Source: Clostridioides sp. ES-S-0010-02
Lineage (GTDB): Bacteria; Bacillota; Clostridia; Peptostreptococcales; Peptostreptococcaceae
Assembly (NCBI GenBank): GCA_020641055.1
Contig: CP067345.1
Span: 2,039,317-2,103,316 of the forward strand
Length of the DNA: 64,000 nt
Direction: 5' to 3'
Position 1 is the first letter of the stretch. The number at the start of each line of letters is the position of its first letter. The translations under genes were made by a program, and so were the position numbers. The notes beneath the pieces were generated by a model, which saw only the letters and a program-made list of their open reading frames with translations, had not been told where the DNA came from and did not search any database. Of this stretch, positions 38,205 to 46,517 are shown in pieces.

Positions 38205-38640
38205 AGGGGGTAATAAAAAAGTATATTAAATAAGTTGTACTTTTAGCCCCGTACATAAAGAAATTTATGTAGGACACAACTTTAAAACCAGTAAATCCTA
38301 AAGCCTTGCAACTACAATAAAAGATAGAAAGAAACTTTTATGAATGTGGTGAAAACCAGAAATAATAGCAAGGATGGTATATGGTGAGAGCCTAAGTACT
38401 TTACAATGGACATTTGGTCGCCAAGCCTAGAAATAGGAAGGTCAAACGACTATCTCGAAAGAGAGTACACTATAAGCTATTGATAGTGGAAACGGGTTGC
38501 TCTTAACAGGTAATGCTGAAGATGAAGAAATAGTCTACGCTCATATGAAAGTATGAGGTCACTTAAGATTAAAGTGGCATCTATAAAGTAGCGTTTATAG
38601 GTAAATGTTTAAAACTTACAAGATATAAATACTTATGAAA
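38205..38640 (+). ncRNA. Group I intron-like self-splicing ribozyme
   Basis: The sequence has the P7 pairing of group I introns: GACTAT (38448-38453) with ATAGTC (38530-38535). They are embedded in the conserved R-like (GTCAAACGACTATC) and S-like (GAAGAAATAGTCTA) elements. A P2-like stem pairs AAGTTGT (38232-38238) with ACAACTT (38276-38282). P9-type hairpins follow: CTCATA/TATGAG (38540-38557), CACTT/AAGTG (38560-38576) and CTATAAA/TTTATAG (38581-38600). Splice sites cannot be fixed by eye, so the ends are approximate. C. difficile carries group I introns in IStrons and one fused to a c-di-GMP riboswitch; no transposase gene is present here. Confidence 0.75.
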
Positions 38641-38937
38641 ACTTATAACTTATAATGATTAAGATTGAAAGATTTAGATTGGATTAGAATTGTTGTAAAA
38701 AATTTTAAAGTCCATAGCTACAATACTCTTATATTTGTAAAGCACTATAGAACATATACAAAATAATAGAATAAATTTAATTGTTAATAATTAAATTTGT
38801 TGTACGTGATTTTTAAGTATAAAAACTTAAATGTATTACTGAGTATAGTAAGATTTATAAAAGTCATTTAATTTAATATATTAAATTTTTAAGTATTTAT
38901 ATAATTCAATAAGTTTTATGTAACGGGAGTTTTTATT

Positions 38938-40290
38938 ATGAAAGCAAAAAGTACATCAAAATTTGAATTAGACGGAATACCACCACTAAAGGAAGCAATA
39001 CCTTTGGGGTTACAACACTTAATGGCAATGGTAATAGGTAGCTGTTTACCAGCGATACTAGTTGCAAATGCGGCTGGACTTAATCATAAAATGTCTACAC
39101 TATTAATTCAAGCTGCTTTAATTTTTGCAGGATTATCAACTTTGTTACAATTATATCCAATACCACTATTTAAAGGTTTTAAATTGGGAGGAGGAATACC
39201 AGTTATAATGGGAGCTACAGCAATGTTTATAGGAGCTGGAGTTTCTGTTGCAGGCAAGTATGGATTACCTGTCTTATTTGGCTCTCAAATAGTCGCTGGT
39301 ATAGTGATAATCATAATTGGTTTTGGTCTTAAAAAAATAAGGTTTATATTTACCCCAGTCGTATCTGGTACTATAGTTGCATGTATGGGTCTTGGACTTT
39401 TTCCAATAGCTATAAAAAACTTAGCTGGAGGTATGGGTAATGAGACATTTGGACAACCAATTAATTTTATAGTTGGAATAGCTGTATCACTTATGATATT
39501 AGGATTAAATAAATATGGAAAAGGATTGTTTAAAGATGCATCAATATTAGTTAGCATAGTTTTTGGATATATTTTATCACTAATTTTGGGAATAGTAAAT
39601 TTTTCTTCAATTCAAGAGTTTACTTTGGTTGCACTTCCAAAACCACTTGCTTTTGGATTGGATATAAAGCTTGAGGTTGTAGTAATGTTTTCAATAATAT
39701 ATTTGGTTGAAATAGCTGATATTATGGGAGCATGTACACTTTCTACAGTAGGAGGACTTAATAGACAAGTTACAGATGAAGAACTTTCTTCTGCTGTTTT
39801 AGGAAATGGAGTATTATCTACAATAGGAGCATTATTTTCTGCTACTCCAATGGGAATGTTTGGTCAGAATTCTGCAATCGTTTCTAATACAAAAATTATA
39901 AGTAAATTTGTACTAGCTATTGGAGGCATTGGATTATTTCTGGCGGGAGTATCACCTTTATTAGCTAATTTAATCAGAACAATACCTCCTTGTGTGGTTG
40001 GAGGAGCAACACTCGTAATATTTTCAACTCTTACAACATCTGGATTAAGACTTGTTAGTATGGATGGTTTTAATCAAGAAAATAGTATGATATTAGGTCT
40101 TTCTATGGCAACTGGGATAGGATTTATGGTAGTTCCTCAGGTTCTTGAAAAATCTCCAAAATTTATAGAAACACTACTTGCAGATTCAAGTGTAGTTTCA
40201 GGAGCTATGGTTGCTATAATAGTTCAAGGTTTATATATGATAAAATTTTCAAAAGGTAAGGACAATAAAAATAAAAAGGAAAATATATAG
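38938..40290 (+). CDS. NCS2 family nucleobase permease 3
   Basis: This 450-residue membrane transporter is closely related to permease 2 (GLQHLMAMVIGSCLPAIL near the N-terminus; NLAGGMGNETFGQP mid-protein). The family signature reads GQNSAIVSNTK, with Ala where NCS2 proteins usually have Gly, again departing from permease 1. The ribosome site (CGGGAG) is weaker than for most genes here. Together with the long structured leader, this suggests expression is controlled after transcription starts. It is followed by a molybdenum hydroxylase pair after 107 bases. Confidence 0.83.
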   Translation: MKAKSTSKFELDGIPPLKEAIPLGLQHLMAMVIGSCLPAILVANAAGLNHKMSTLLIQAALIFAGLSTLLQLYPIPLFKGFKLGGGIPVIMGATAMFIGAGVSVAGKYGLPVLFGSQIVAGIVIIIIGFGLKKIRFIFTPVVSGTIVACMGLGLFPIAIKNLAGGMGNETFGQPINFIVGIAVSLMILGLNKYGKGLFKDASILVSIVFGYILSLILGIVNFSSIQEFTLVALPKPLAFGLDIKLEVVVMFSIIYLVEIADIMGACTLSTVGGLNRQVTDEELSSAVLGNGVLSTIGALFSATPMGMFGQNSAIVSNTKIISKFVLAIGGIGLFLAGVSPLLANLIRTIPPCVVGGATLVIFSTLTTSGLRLVSMDGFNQENSMILGLSMATGIGFMVVPQVLEKSPKFIETLLADSSVVSGAMVAIIVQGLYMIKFSKGKDNKNKKENI

Positions 40291-40397
40291 AGTAAAAAAC
40301 TAATAGAATTAAATTAAGTTTACTATATATTTATAAAAATAAAGCAAAGTACTTAGTAGGTTTCAAGTTTTAATAAATATAATATAAGGGGGATAAG

Positions 40398-41186
40398 ATG
40401 GTTACTATAAAAGAATATTCTGTTCCACAAAGCCTAGAAGAAGCATATAAAATTTTGATTTCTAAAAAAAATAATGTTATTTTAGGTGGTTGCGGATTTA
40501 TAAAATTAAGCAATAAAAACATAGGAACAGCCATAGATTTAAAGGATGTAAATCTAGACTATATAAAAGAGGATGAAAAAAATATACTAATAGGAGCAGA
40601 TACATCTTTGAGAAGTTTAGAAATAAACAAAACTATTAAAAATTATTGTAGTGGAATAGTCTCAGGTGCTGTTTCTAATATAGTTGGTGTTCAATTTAGA
40701 CAAGGTGCAAGAATTGGAGCGAGTGTATTTTCAAAGTATGGTTTTTCTGACTTGATTACAGCACTTTTAGTTGTTGGTGCGAAGGTAAGGTTATACAATA
40801 GTGGAATATTAGAGTTAAATGAGTTTTTGGATAGTGAATTAAATAAAGATATATTAATTGAGGTAATACTTCCTAAGAAAGATGCAGTAGCTGTATTTGA
40901 TTCAATAAGAAAGTGTACAGGAGATTTTGCTATATTAAATTCAGCTATGTTAAAAGAAAATGATACTTATAAAATAGCAATTGGAGCAAGGCCTCAAAGA
41001 GCTAAATTAGCACTTGAAGCAAGTCAAATATTGAGCAAAGAAAAGGATATAGATAAAGCATCTATTATTGTAGGTAAAGAATTAATTTATGGAAGTAATA
41101 TGAGGGCAAGTAAAGAATATAGAATAGATATGGCAAGTGCACTGCTTAAGAGGATGTATAGTGCTATTGAGGGAGGTAATAAATAA
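40398..41186 (+). CDS. Molybdenum hydroxylase, FAD-binding subunit (set 4)
   Basis: This 262-residue FAD subunit has LGGCGFIKLS (about residue 30) and VGVQFRQGARIGASVFSKYG (about 105-125). It is nearly colinear with the set 3 subunit at 30929. AAGGGGGA precedes the start, and its stop overlaps the next start codon by one base (TAATG). Set 4 has no 2Fe-2S subunit gene, so it presumably borrows one from set 1 or set 3. Confidence 0.87.
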   Translation: MVTIKEYSVPQSLEEAYKILISKKNNVILGGCGFIKLSNKNIGTAIDLKDVNLDYIKEDEKNILIGADTSLRSLEINKTIKNYCSGIVSGAVSNIVGVQFRQGARIGASVFSKYGFSDLITALLVVGAKVRLYNSGILELNEFLDSELNKDILIEVILPKKDAVAVFDSIRKCTGDFAILNSAMLKENDTYKIAIGARPQRAKLALEASQILSKEKDIDKASIIVGKELIYGSNMRASKEYRIDMASALLKRMYSAIEGGNK

Positions 41187-43486
41187 TGATTAATAAGGGG
41201 ATAAGAAAGATAGATAGTACAGCAATTGTGACAGGAAAGCCACTATATACTGAAGACCTTATTATGCATAAAGATGTTTTGACTCTTAAACTTCTTAGAA
41301 GTCCACATGCACATGCCAAAATAAAGAATATAGACACGTCAAAAGCTGAAAAAATTCCAGGAGTTGTAGGAATTTATACCTATAAAGATGTACCACAAGT
41401 TAGATATTGTGTTCCAGGTCAAACAGAACCAGAAGCATCTCCTTATGATAGAGTTTTACTTGAGGATACAGTTAGATTTGTTGGAGATGAGGTAGCATTA
41501 GTAGCAGCAGAAGATGAAAAAACTGCACTTAAAGCTTTAAAAATGATAAAAGTAGAGTATGAGATTTTAAAGCCTGTATTTAATGCAAAAGAAGCAGAAG
41601 GAAATGAAGTTATTATACATCCAGAACAAGATATAGTAGAACCGTATCCTTTTGGATTAGATGCAAAAAATAATATAGTATCAAAAGAGTTTTTCGAGTT
41701 TGGTGATGTTGAGGCTAAGCTTAAAGAAAGTGAATTTGTGGTAGAAGCATCATATAAGACTCAAAGTCAATCACATTGTATGATGGAAACTCATAGGTCA
41801 TATGCATATAAAGATATAAATGATAGGATTGTTGTTGTGTCATCATTACAATCACCACACAATGTAAAGAGAATACTTAGAAAAGTATTGGGGATTCCTT
41901 CTTCTAAAATAAGGGTGATAAAGCCTAGAATAGGTGGTGGATTTGGAGGAAAGAATATAGCAGCAACCGATATATTTACTGCATTTGTGACTATGAAAAC
42001 TGGAAGACCAGCAAAATTTGTCTTTACAAGAAGTGAAACCTTTGTAGGTTCTAATAGTAGGCATGAAATGTTTTTTGATGTTAGAGTAGGTGCAGACAAA
42101 GAAGGAAATTTAAAGGCGATAGAATTAAAGTCACTAAATAATACAGGTGCCTATGGTGGTAATGGAGTTTCTGTTTCTTCAGAATCAGGTCATAATACAT
42201 TACCAATATATAATGATATTGATGCTGTTAGATTTGATGCTAGAACAGTATATACTAATAGATTACCAGCAGGTGCACTTAGAGGTTATGGAGCTACACA
42301 AGGCATATTTGCAATAGATAGTGCTATTGATGAATTAGCCAATAAGATTGGTATAGATCCTCTTGAATTTAGAGTTAAAAACATAATAGATAGGTACACT
42401 AATGGAAAAGCAGCAGAAGAAGAAATTCTAAGCTGTGAATTAAAACAGTGTATAGAAAAAGGGAAAAAATTAATTAATTGGGATGATAAATACCCATGTA
42501 AAGATATAGGTAATAACAAGGTAAGAGCAGTAGGAATGGCAGTGGCAAATCATGGTTCTGGTATACCACGTGTAGATATGGCAACAGTGACTATACGAAT
42601 GGACGAAGATGGGACATATAAGTTATTATCTGGTCTTGCTGATTTAGGTCAAGGTGCTGATACAATTCAAGCACAAATTGCTGCAGAGACTTTAAATACG
42701 ACTGTAGATAGAATATCTGTTTATACAGGTGATTCAGACCTATGTCCATATGATACAGGTGCGTTTGCTTCTTGTACTACAACAGTTACAGGAAATGCAA
42801 CAATAAAAACAGCAAATAAATTAAAAGAAATAATACTTTCAGTAGCAGAATCAAAACTAGAGTCTAAAAAAGAGGATTTAGAGTTAAGTAAAGATAGAGT
42901 TTTTGTTAAGAATGATGAGAGTAAATTTGTGTTATTAGAGGAATTAGGAAGAGAGTCAGTTGGAGGTATAGGGTTTTCAAGTGACGATGTACCAGTTGTT
43001 TTAGAAGCAACAGAATCATTTGGTATGTTAAAAAGAATAAAACCATTTATAGCAGGATTTGCTGAAATAGAACTAGATAAAAATACAGGAGAATATAAGG
43101 TAATAAATTTTGCATGTGTACCTGACTGTGGTACGGTTATAAATCCAACATTAGCGAGAATACAAGTAGAAGGTGGAGTAATGATGGGGATAGGGTTTGC
43201 AATGTATGAAGACCCTAAATTTGATAAAGATGGAAAGTTATTGACAGACAGTTTCTTGCAGTATAAGGTTCCTACAAAAAAAGAAGTAGGAAATATATTA
43301 GTAGATTTTGCTGATAATTTTGACCCAGGAGGGCCTTATGGAGCTAAATCTTTAGGAGAAATAGTTATACATACGCCAGCACCAGCAATTGCAAATGCAA
43401 TTTTTAATGCTACTGGAGTTCGTATAAGAGAGCTTCCTATAACTTTTGAAAAAGTGTACATGGGGATGAAAAACAACAACAAATAA
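41186..43486 (+). CDS. Molybdenum hydroxylase, molybdopterin-binding subunit (set 4)
   Basis: This 766-residue catalytic subunit has RIGGGFGGKN (about residue 250), GALRGYGATQG (about 365) and GPYGAKSLGEIV near the C-terminus. It is most similar to set 3 along its whole length. Differences cluster in the region around residues 130-200 and 400-430, which might change substrate. It is coupled to the FAD gene upstream. The next feature is a perfect hairpin and a TnpB gene. Confidence 0.87.
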   Translation: MINKGIRKIDSTAIVTGKPLYTEDLIMHKDVLTLKLLRSPHAHAKIKNIDTSKAEKIPGVVGIYTYKDVPQVRYCVPGQTEPEASPYDRVLLEDTVRFVGDEVALVAAEDEKTALKALKMIKVEYEILKPVFNAKEAEGNEVIIHPEQDIVEPYPFGLDAKNNIVSKEFFEFGDVEAKLKESEFVVEASYKTQSQSHCMMETHRSYAYKDINDRIVVVSSLQSPHNVKRILRKVLGIPSSKIRVIKPRIGGGFGGKNIAATDIFTAFVTMKTGRPAKFVFTRSETFVGSNSRHEMFFDVRVGADKEGNLKAIELKSLNNTGAYGGNGVSVSSESGHNTLPIYNDIDAVRFDARTVYTNRLPAGALRGYGATQGIFAIDSAIDELANKIGIDPLEFRVKNIIDRYTNGKAAEEEILSCELKQCIEKGKKLINWDDKYPCKDIGNNKVRAVGMAVANHGSGIPRVDMATVTIRMDEDGTYKLLSGLADLGQGADTIQAQIAAETLNTTVDRISVYTGDSDLCPYDTGAFASCTTTVTGNATIKTANKLKEIILSVAESKLESKKEDLELSKDRVFVKNDESKFVLLEELGRESVGGIGFSSDDVPVVLEATESFGMLKRIKPFIAGFAEIELDKNTGEYKVINFACVPDCGTVINPTLARIQVEGGVMMGIGFAMYEDPKFDKDGKLLTDSFLQYKVPTKKEVGNILVDFADNFDPGGPYGAKSLGEIVIHTPAPAIANAIFNATGVRIRELPITFEKVYMGMKNNNK

Positions 43487-43551
43487 ATTTAATAAATGAT
43501 ATACTATAAAAGTATAAATTTAAGTTATTTTGCAAAATAAAGTAATTTAAT

Positions 43552-43596
43552 AGACATTATATATGGTGCTTTATAAAAATACCATATATAATGTCT
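43552..43596. repeat. Perfect 16-bp hairpin at the left of the TnpB element
   Basis: AGACATTATATATGGT (43552-43567) and its exact reverse complement (43581-43596) flank a 13-base loop. No T-run follows. Subterminal hairpins mark the ends of IS200/IS605 elements, and this one sits 30 bases before tnpB. Confidence 0.6.
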
Positions 43597-43626
43597 AATA
43601 GAGTAGGAGTTAAAGGAGGTGAGTTT

Positions 43627-44904
43627 ATGCCAAATAGAACAAAAAACATACATTATGGGACTCAGAGACAACAATTAAAAAATTTAACTAAGAAAGAATA
43701 TCAGGCTTTGCGAGAGATGTGCTTTTTAGCAAAGAACTTGTATAATGTTGGTACATATAATGTCAGACAACACTACTTTAATCAAGGGGAGCATCTTAAT
43801 TATGAAGCCAATTATCACGTATGTAAAGAAAATGAAAACTATAAACTACTCAATAGTAATGTAGCACAACAAATACTAAAAGAAGTTGATAGTTCATTTA
43901 GGTCATTTTTTGGTTTAATTAAATTAGCTAAAGAAGGCAAGTATGATTTTAGAGGAATAAAATCACCTAAGTATTTAGATAAAGAAGGATTTTTTAGTAT
44001 AATAATAGGACAAATAAGAATTAAAGAGGATGGAATTTTAAATGTGCCTATGTCTCCCGTATTTAAAAAAATGTATGGAAAGGTGAGTATAAAAGTTCCA
44101 AATAATATATTAGACAAAAAAGTTAAGGAAATAAGAATAATACCTAAACATAAGGCTAGGTTCTTTGAAATTCAGTATTGTTATGAAATACCGAAATCAG
44201 AGGAAGTTTCAAATAAAAAAAATGCACTGGCAATAGATTTAGGTTTAGAAAACTTATGTACTTGTACTACCAACTTAGGTGATAGTTTTATTATAGATGG
44301 AAGAAGGCTTAAGTCTGTGAACCAATGGGCAAATAAGCAAAATGATAAAATAGAGGCTTTAAAATTAAAAAAGAATATAAGTTTAATTACAAGAAAACAA
44401 TTTAAAGTATGGAATAAAAGAAATAATCAGGTTAAAGACTATGTAAATAAAACTTGCTTTTACATAATTGACTACTGTGTAAAAAATAATATTGGCAATT
44501 TGATTGTAGGATATAATGCTAAGTTAGAAAAAAGTGATAATATGGAAAAGAAAATATATAGAAATTTTATAAGAATTCCTTTTGGAGAGATAAAAGGAAA
44601 ACTAGAGTATCTATGTAAAATAAAAAATATTAATTTCATTAGACAAGAAGAAAGTTATACTAGTAAATCAGATTTTTTTGCCAATGATTACCTTCCTGAT
44701 ATTAATTTGGATGATGTACAGAAACACAAATTTAAGGGAGAAAGAATAACACGTGGTCAATATAAATCTAGTATGGGTATGATTATAAATGCGGATGTAA
44801 ATGCAAGTCTTAATATATTAAAAAAATCACAAATAGTTGATTTATCTTACTTGCAGAATAATCCTCAGATGTTAAAGCAACCACAAAGAATAAGAATATC
44901 TTAA
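43627..44904 (+). CDS. tnpB: TnpB RNA-guided nuclease of an IS200/IS605-type element
   Basis: This 425-residue TnpB (OrfB) protein has RuvC-like acidic residues in AIDLGLENL (about residue 205), probably QEESYTSK (about 340), and NADVNASLNIL near the C-terminus. The zinc-finger cysteine pairs of canonical TnpB are absent, with SDFFANDYLP where a CxxC would be; several TnpB lineages share this. The start at 43627 follows AAAGGAGGTG; an in-frame ATG at 43591 lies inside the upstream hairpin. There is no TnpA transposase, so the element is non-autonomous for movement. It sits between two blocks of the purine island. Confidence 0.88.
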   Translation: MPNRTKNIHYGTQRQQLKNLTKKEYQALREMCFLAKNLYNVGTYNVRQHYFNQGEHLNYEANYHVCKENENYKLLNSNVAQQILKEVDSSFRSFFGLIKLAKEGKYDFRGIKSPKYLDKEGFFSIIIGQIRIKEDGILNVPMSPVFKKMYGKVSIKVPNNILDKKVKEIRIIPKHKARFFEIQYCYEIPKSEEVSNKKNALAIDLGLENLCTCTTNLGDSFIIDGRRLKSVNQWANKQNDKIEALKLKKNISLITRKQFKVWNKRNNQVKDYVNKTCFYIIDYCVKNNIGNLIVGYNAKLEKSDNMEKKIYRNFIRIPFGEIKGKLEYLCKIKNINFIRQEESYTSKSDFFANDYLPDINLDDVQKHKFKGERITRGQYKSSMGMIINADVNASLNILKKSQIVDLSYLQNNPQMLKQPQRIRIS

Positions 44905-45003
44905 TAATAATTAAAAGATAAACTGATAGCGTATAAGCTTACAGCTTAGCGGCGAATTGGATCCGCCTTGTTGTTTACAACAGAATCTATTTACTTTTTA
45001 GTT
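44905..45003 (+). ncRNA. Putative omega RNA / right end of the TnpB element
   Basis: The 99 bases after tnpB are markedly less AT-rich and foldable: GGCG/CGCC-like pairing around GGCGAATTGGATCCGCC (44951-44967), then TTGTTG/CAACA (about 44968-44982). TnpB guide RNAs overlap the 3' end of tnpB and extend past the element end. The boundary near ATCTATTTACTTTTTAG is a guess. Confidence 0.55.
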
Positions 45004-45112
45004 TATAGAATTTCAAAAATCACTTTTACTAAAACAGTTAAATTATAAATTTCAAATTTCAAATAAATCAAATTTAGGATATTTAAAAGAAATATTTATG
45101 AGAGGTGAAAGT

Positions 45113-45841
45113 GTGAAATTATCAGATATGATAGGAGCAAATGAAATAATAACTGTAGTTGGAGCAGGAGGAAAAACTTCATTTATAAAATACTTTGCGA
45201 ATTTTTATAGAGATAAGCTAAAAGTTTTACTTACAACAACTACTAAAATATATTTACCTGATGAAAAAGACTATGACAATATATTTATGACAATAGATGG
45301 AACTTCTATTCCATCTATTTGTCATGGAGTAACAGTATGTGGAAGCTGTATAAATAATGAAAATAAAATAGTAGGAATCAAGTTATCTGATTTAGAAAAA
45401 ATGATAGACAAATTTGATTTGGTATTGATAGAAGGTGATGGTTCAAAGAGAAAAAAACTTAAAGGTTGGAATGATGGAGAACCAGTAGTATATTGTAAAA
45501 CTACAAAAACTATAGGTATATTAGATATAACTTCATTTGGAATGGATATTAATGAAGAAAATATACATAGGTTAGATGAATTTAAAAAAATAACTAATTT
45601 AAATATGCGTAATATAAATGATAATTCTACAGTAAATCTTGATAATTTAAAAAATGTAGTATTAAATCCAAAAGGATTGTTTAAAAATTATCATGGTAAA
45701 AAAATATTATTTATTAATAAAGTCGAAAATGAAATGTATGAAAGTTTAGCTATAAATTTAATTAAAATTATTAAAGAGCATGAAAGTGAAATAGACATAT
45801 TTTATGGAAGTATAAAACAAAATTTTTGTATAAGATATTGA
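45113..45841 (+). CDS. yqeC: YqeC, accessory protein of selenium-dependent molybdenum hydroxylases
   Basis: This 242-residue P-loop-type protein has VVGAGGKTSF (about residue 15) near the N-terminus, LLTTTTKIYLP (about 42) and LIEGDGSKRKKLKGW (about 105-119). This is the YqeC family pattern. Genes of this family track with selenium-dependent molybdenum hydroxylases. A GTG start at 45113 is chosen because AGAGGTGAAA precedes it; an in-frame ATG at 45098 would put that site inside the gene. It starts the accessory operon yqeC-mocA-molybdopterin-binding protein. Confidence 0.85.
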   Translation: MKLSDMIGANEIITVVGAGGKTSFIKYFANFYRDKLKVLLTTTTKIYLPDEKDYDNIFMTIDGTSIPSICHGVTVCGSCINNENKIVGIKLSDLEKMIDKFDLVLIEGDGSKRKKLKGWNDGEPVVYCKTTKTIGILDITSFGMDINEENIHRLDEFKKITNLNMRNINDNSTVNLDNLKNVVLNPKGLFKNYHGKKILFINKVENEMYESLAINLIKIIKEHESEIDIFYGSIKQNFCIRY

Positions 45842-45947
45842 AGTATTAAAATAATTTATGTGATATTATATATATAGATAATATCAATAAAGATACTATA
45901 AAATCATAACAATATCAATACATTATAAATGTTAAGGAATGATATAT

Positions 45948-46517
45948 ATGATAAATGCAGTAATAATGGCGTCAGGATTTGCCAGAAGAATGGGAGAAAA
46001 TAAACTTTTACTGGAATATGATGGATGTTATATAATAGAACATGTACTTAAGGCAGTTAGTAAAATTAATTTTCATCAAGTTGTAGTTGTAAGTCAATAT
46101 AAAGAAGTTTTGGCATTGTGCAATAAATATGGCTTTAAATATGTAGATAATAAAGATGCAAATATAGGTCAGAGTGAATCCATAAAACTGGGAATTTTAA
46201 ATAGCTCAGAATGTGATGGATACATGTTTTTTGTGGGAGACCAACCATTTATTGATGATTTATATATAGATAAAATTATAAATACTTTTAAATTAGATAG
46301 AGATTTTATAGTAATTCCAAGATGCAAAGATGTATGTGGAAATCCAGTTGTATTTCCATTTAGTAAAAAAGAGGAATTATTGGCACTTAAAGAAGATGAA
46401 AAAGGGAAAACTATTTTAAAAAATTCATCAAAAATAAAATATGTAGAAGTTCCCGAAAAAATGTTATTAGATATTGATACAAAAGTGGATTATGAAAGAA
46501 TAGGGGGCAAATTATGA
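45948..46517 (+). CDS. mocA: MocA-like molybdenum cofactor cytidylyltransferase
   Basis: This 189-residue nucleotidyltransferase converts molybdopterin cofactor to its cytosine dinucleotide form for xanthine dehydrogenase-type enzymes. The nucleotide-binding N-terminus AVIMASGFARRMGENKLL (about residues 4-21), FFVGDQPFID (about 95) and RCKDVCGNPVVFP (about 124) follow the MocA/YgfJ pattern. The start at 45948 is preferred, since AAGGA is nine bases upstream; the ATG at 45939 is too close to it. It overlaps the next gene by four bases. Confidence 0.87.
   Translation: MINAVIMASGFARRMGENKLLLEYDGCYIIEHVLKAVSKINFHQVVVVSQYKEVLALCNKYGFKYVDNKDANIGQSESIKLGILNSSECDGYMFFVGDQPFIDDLYIDKIINTFKLDRDFIVIPRCKDVCGNPVVFPFSKKEELLALKEDEKGKTILKNSSKIKYVEVPEKMLLDIDTKVDYERIGGKL

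Larger units (their letters stand above)
37580..38937 (+). other. 1.36-kb leader of permease 3
   Basis: There is no protein gene of normal size here. In order it contains a terminator for the coiled-coil gene, a candidate activator motif, a sigma-54 promoter, a terminator-like hairpin directly after the predicted start, a 15-codon ORF and a group I intron-like ribozyme. About 300 bases follow (38641-38937) in which I see nothing definite. Confidence 0.6.

Noticed and set aside
38205-45003. A single IStron spanning the group I intron and tnpB
   Set aside because: The intron and tnpB are separated by 5 kb of intact metabolic genes, and the tnpB ends do not resemble the intron tail, so they are treated as two separate elements.
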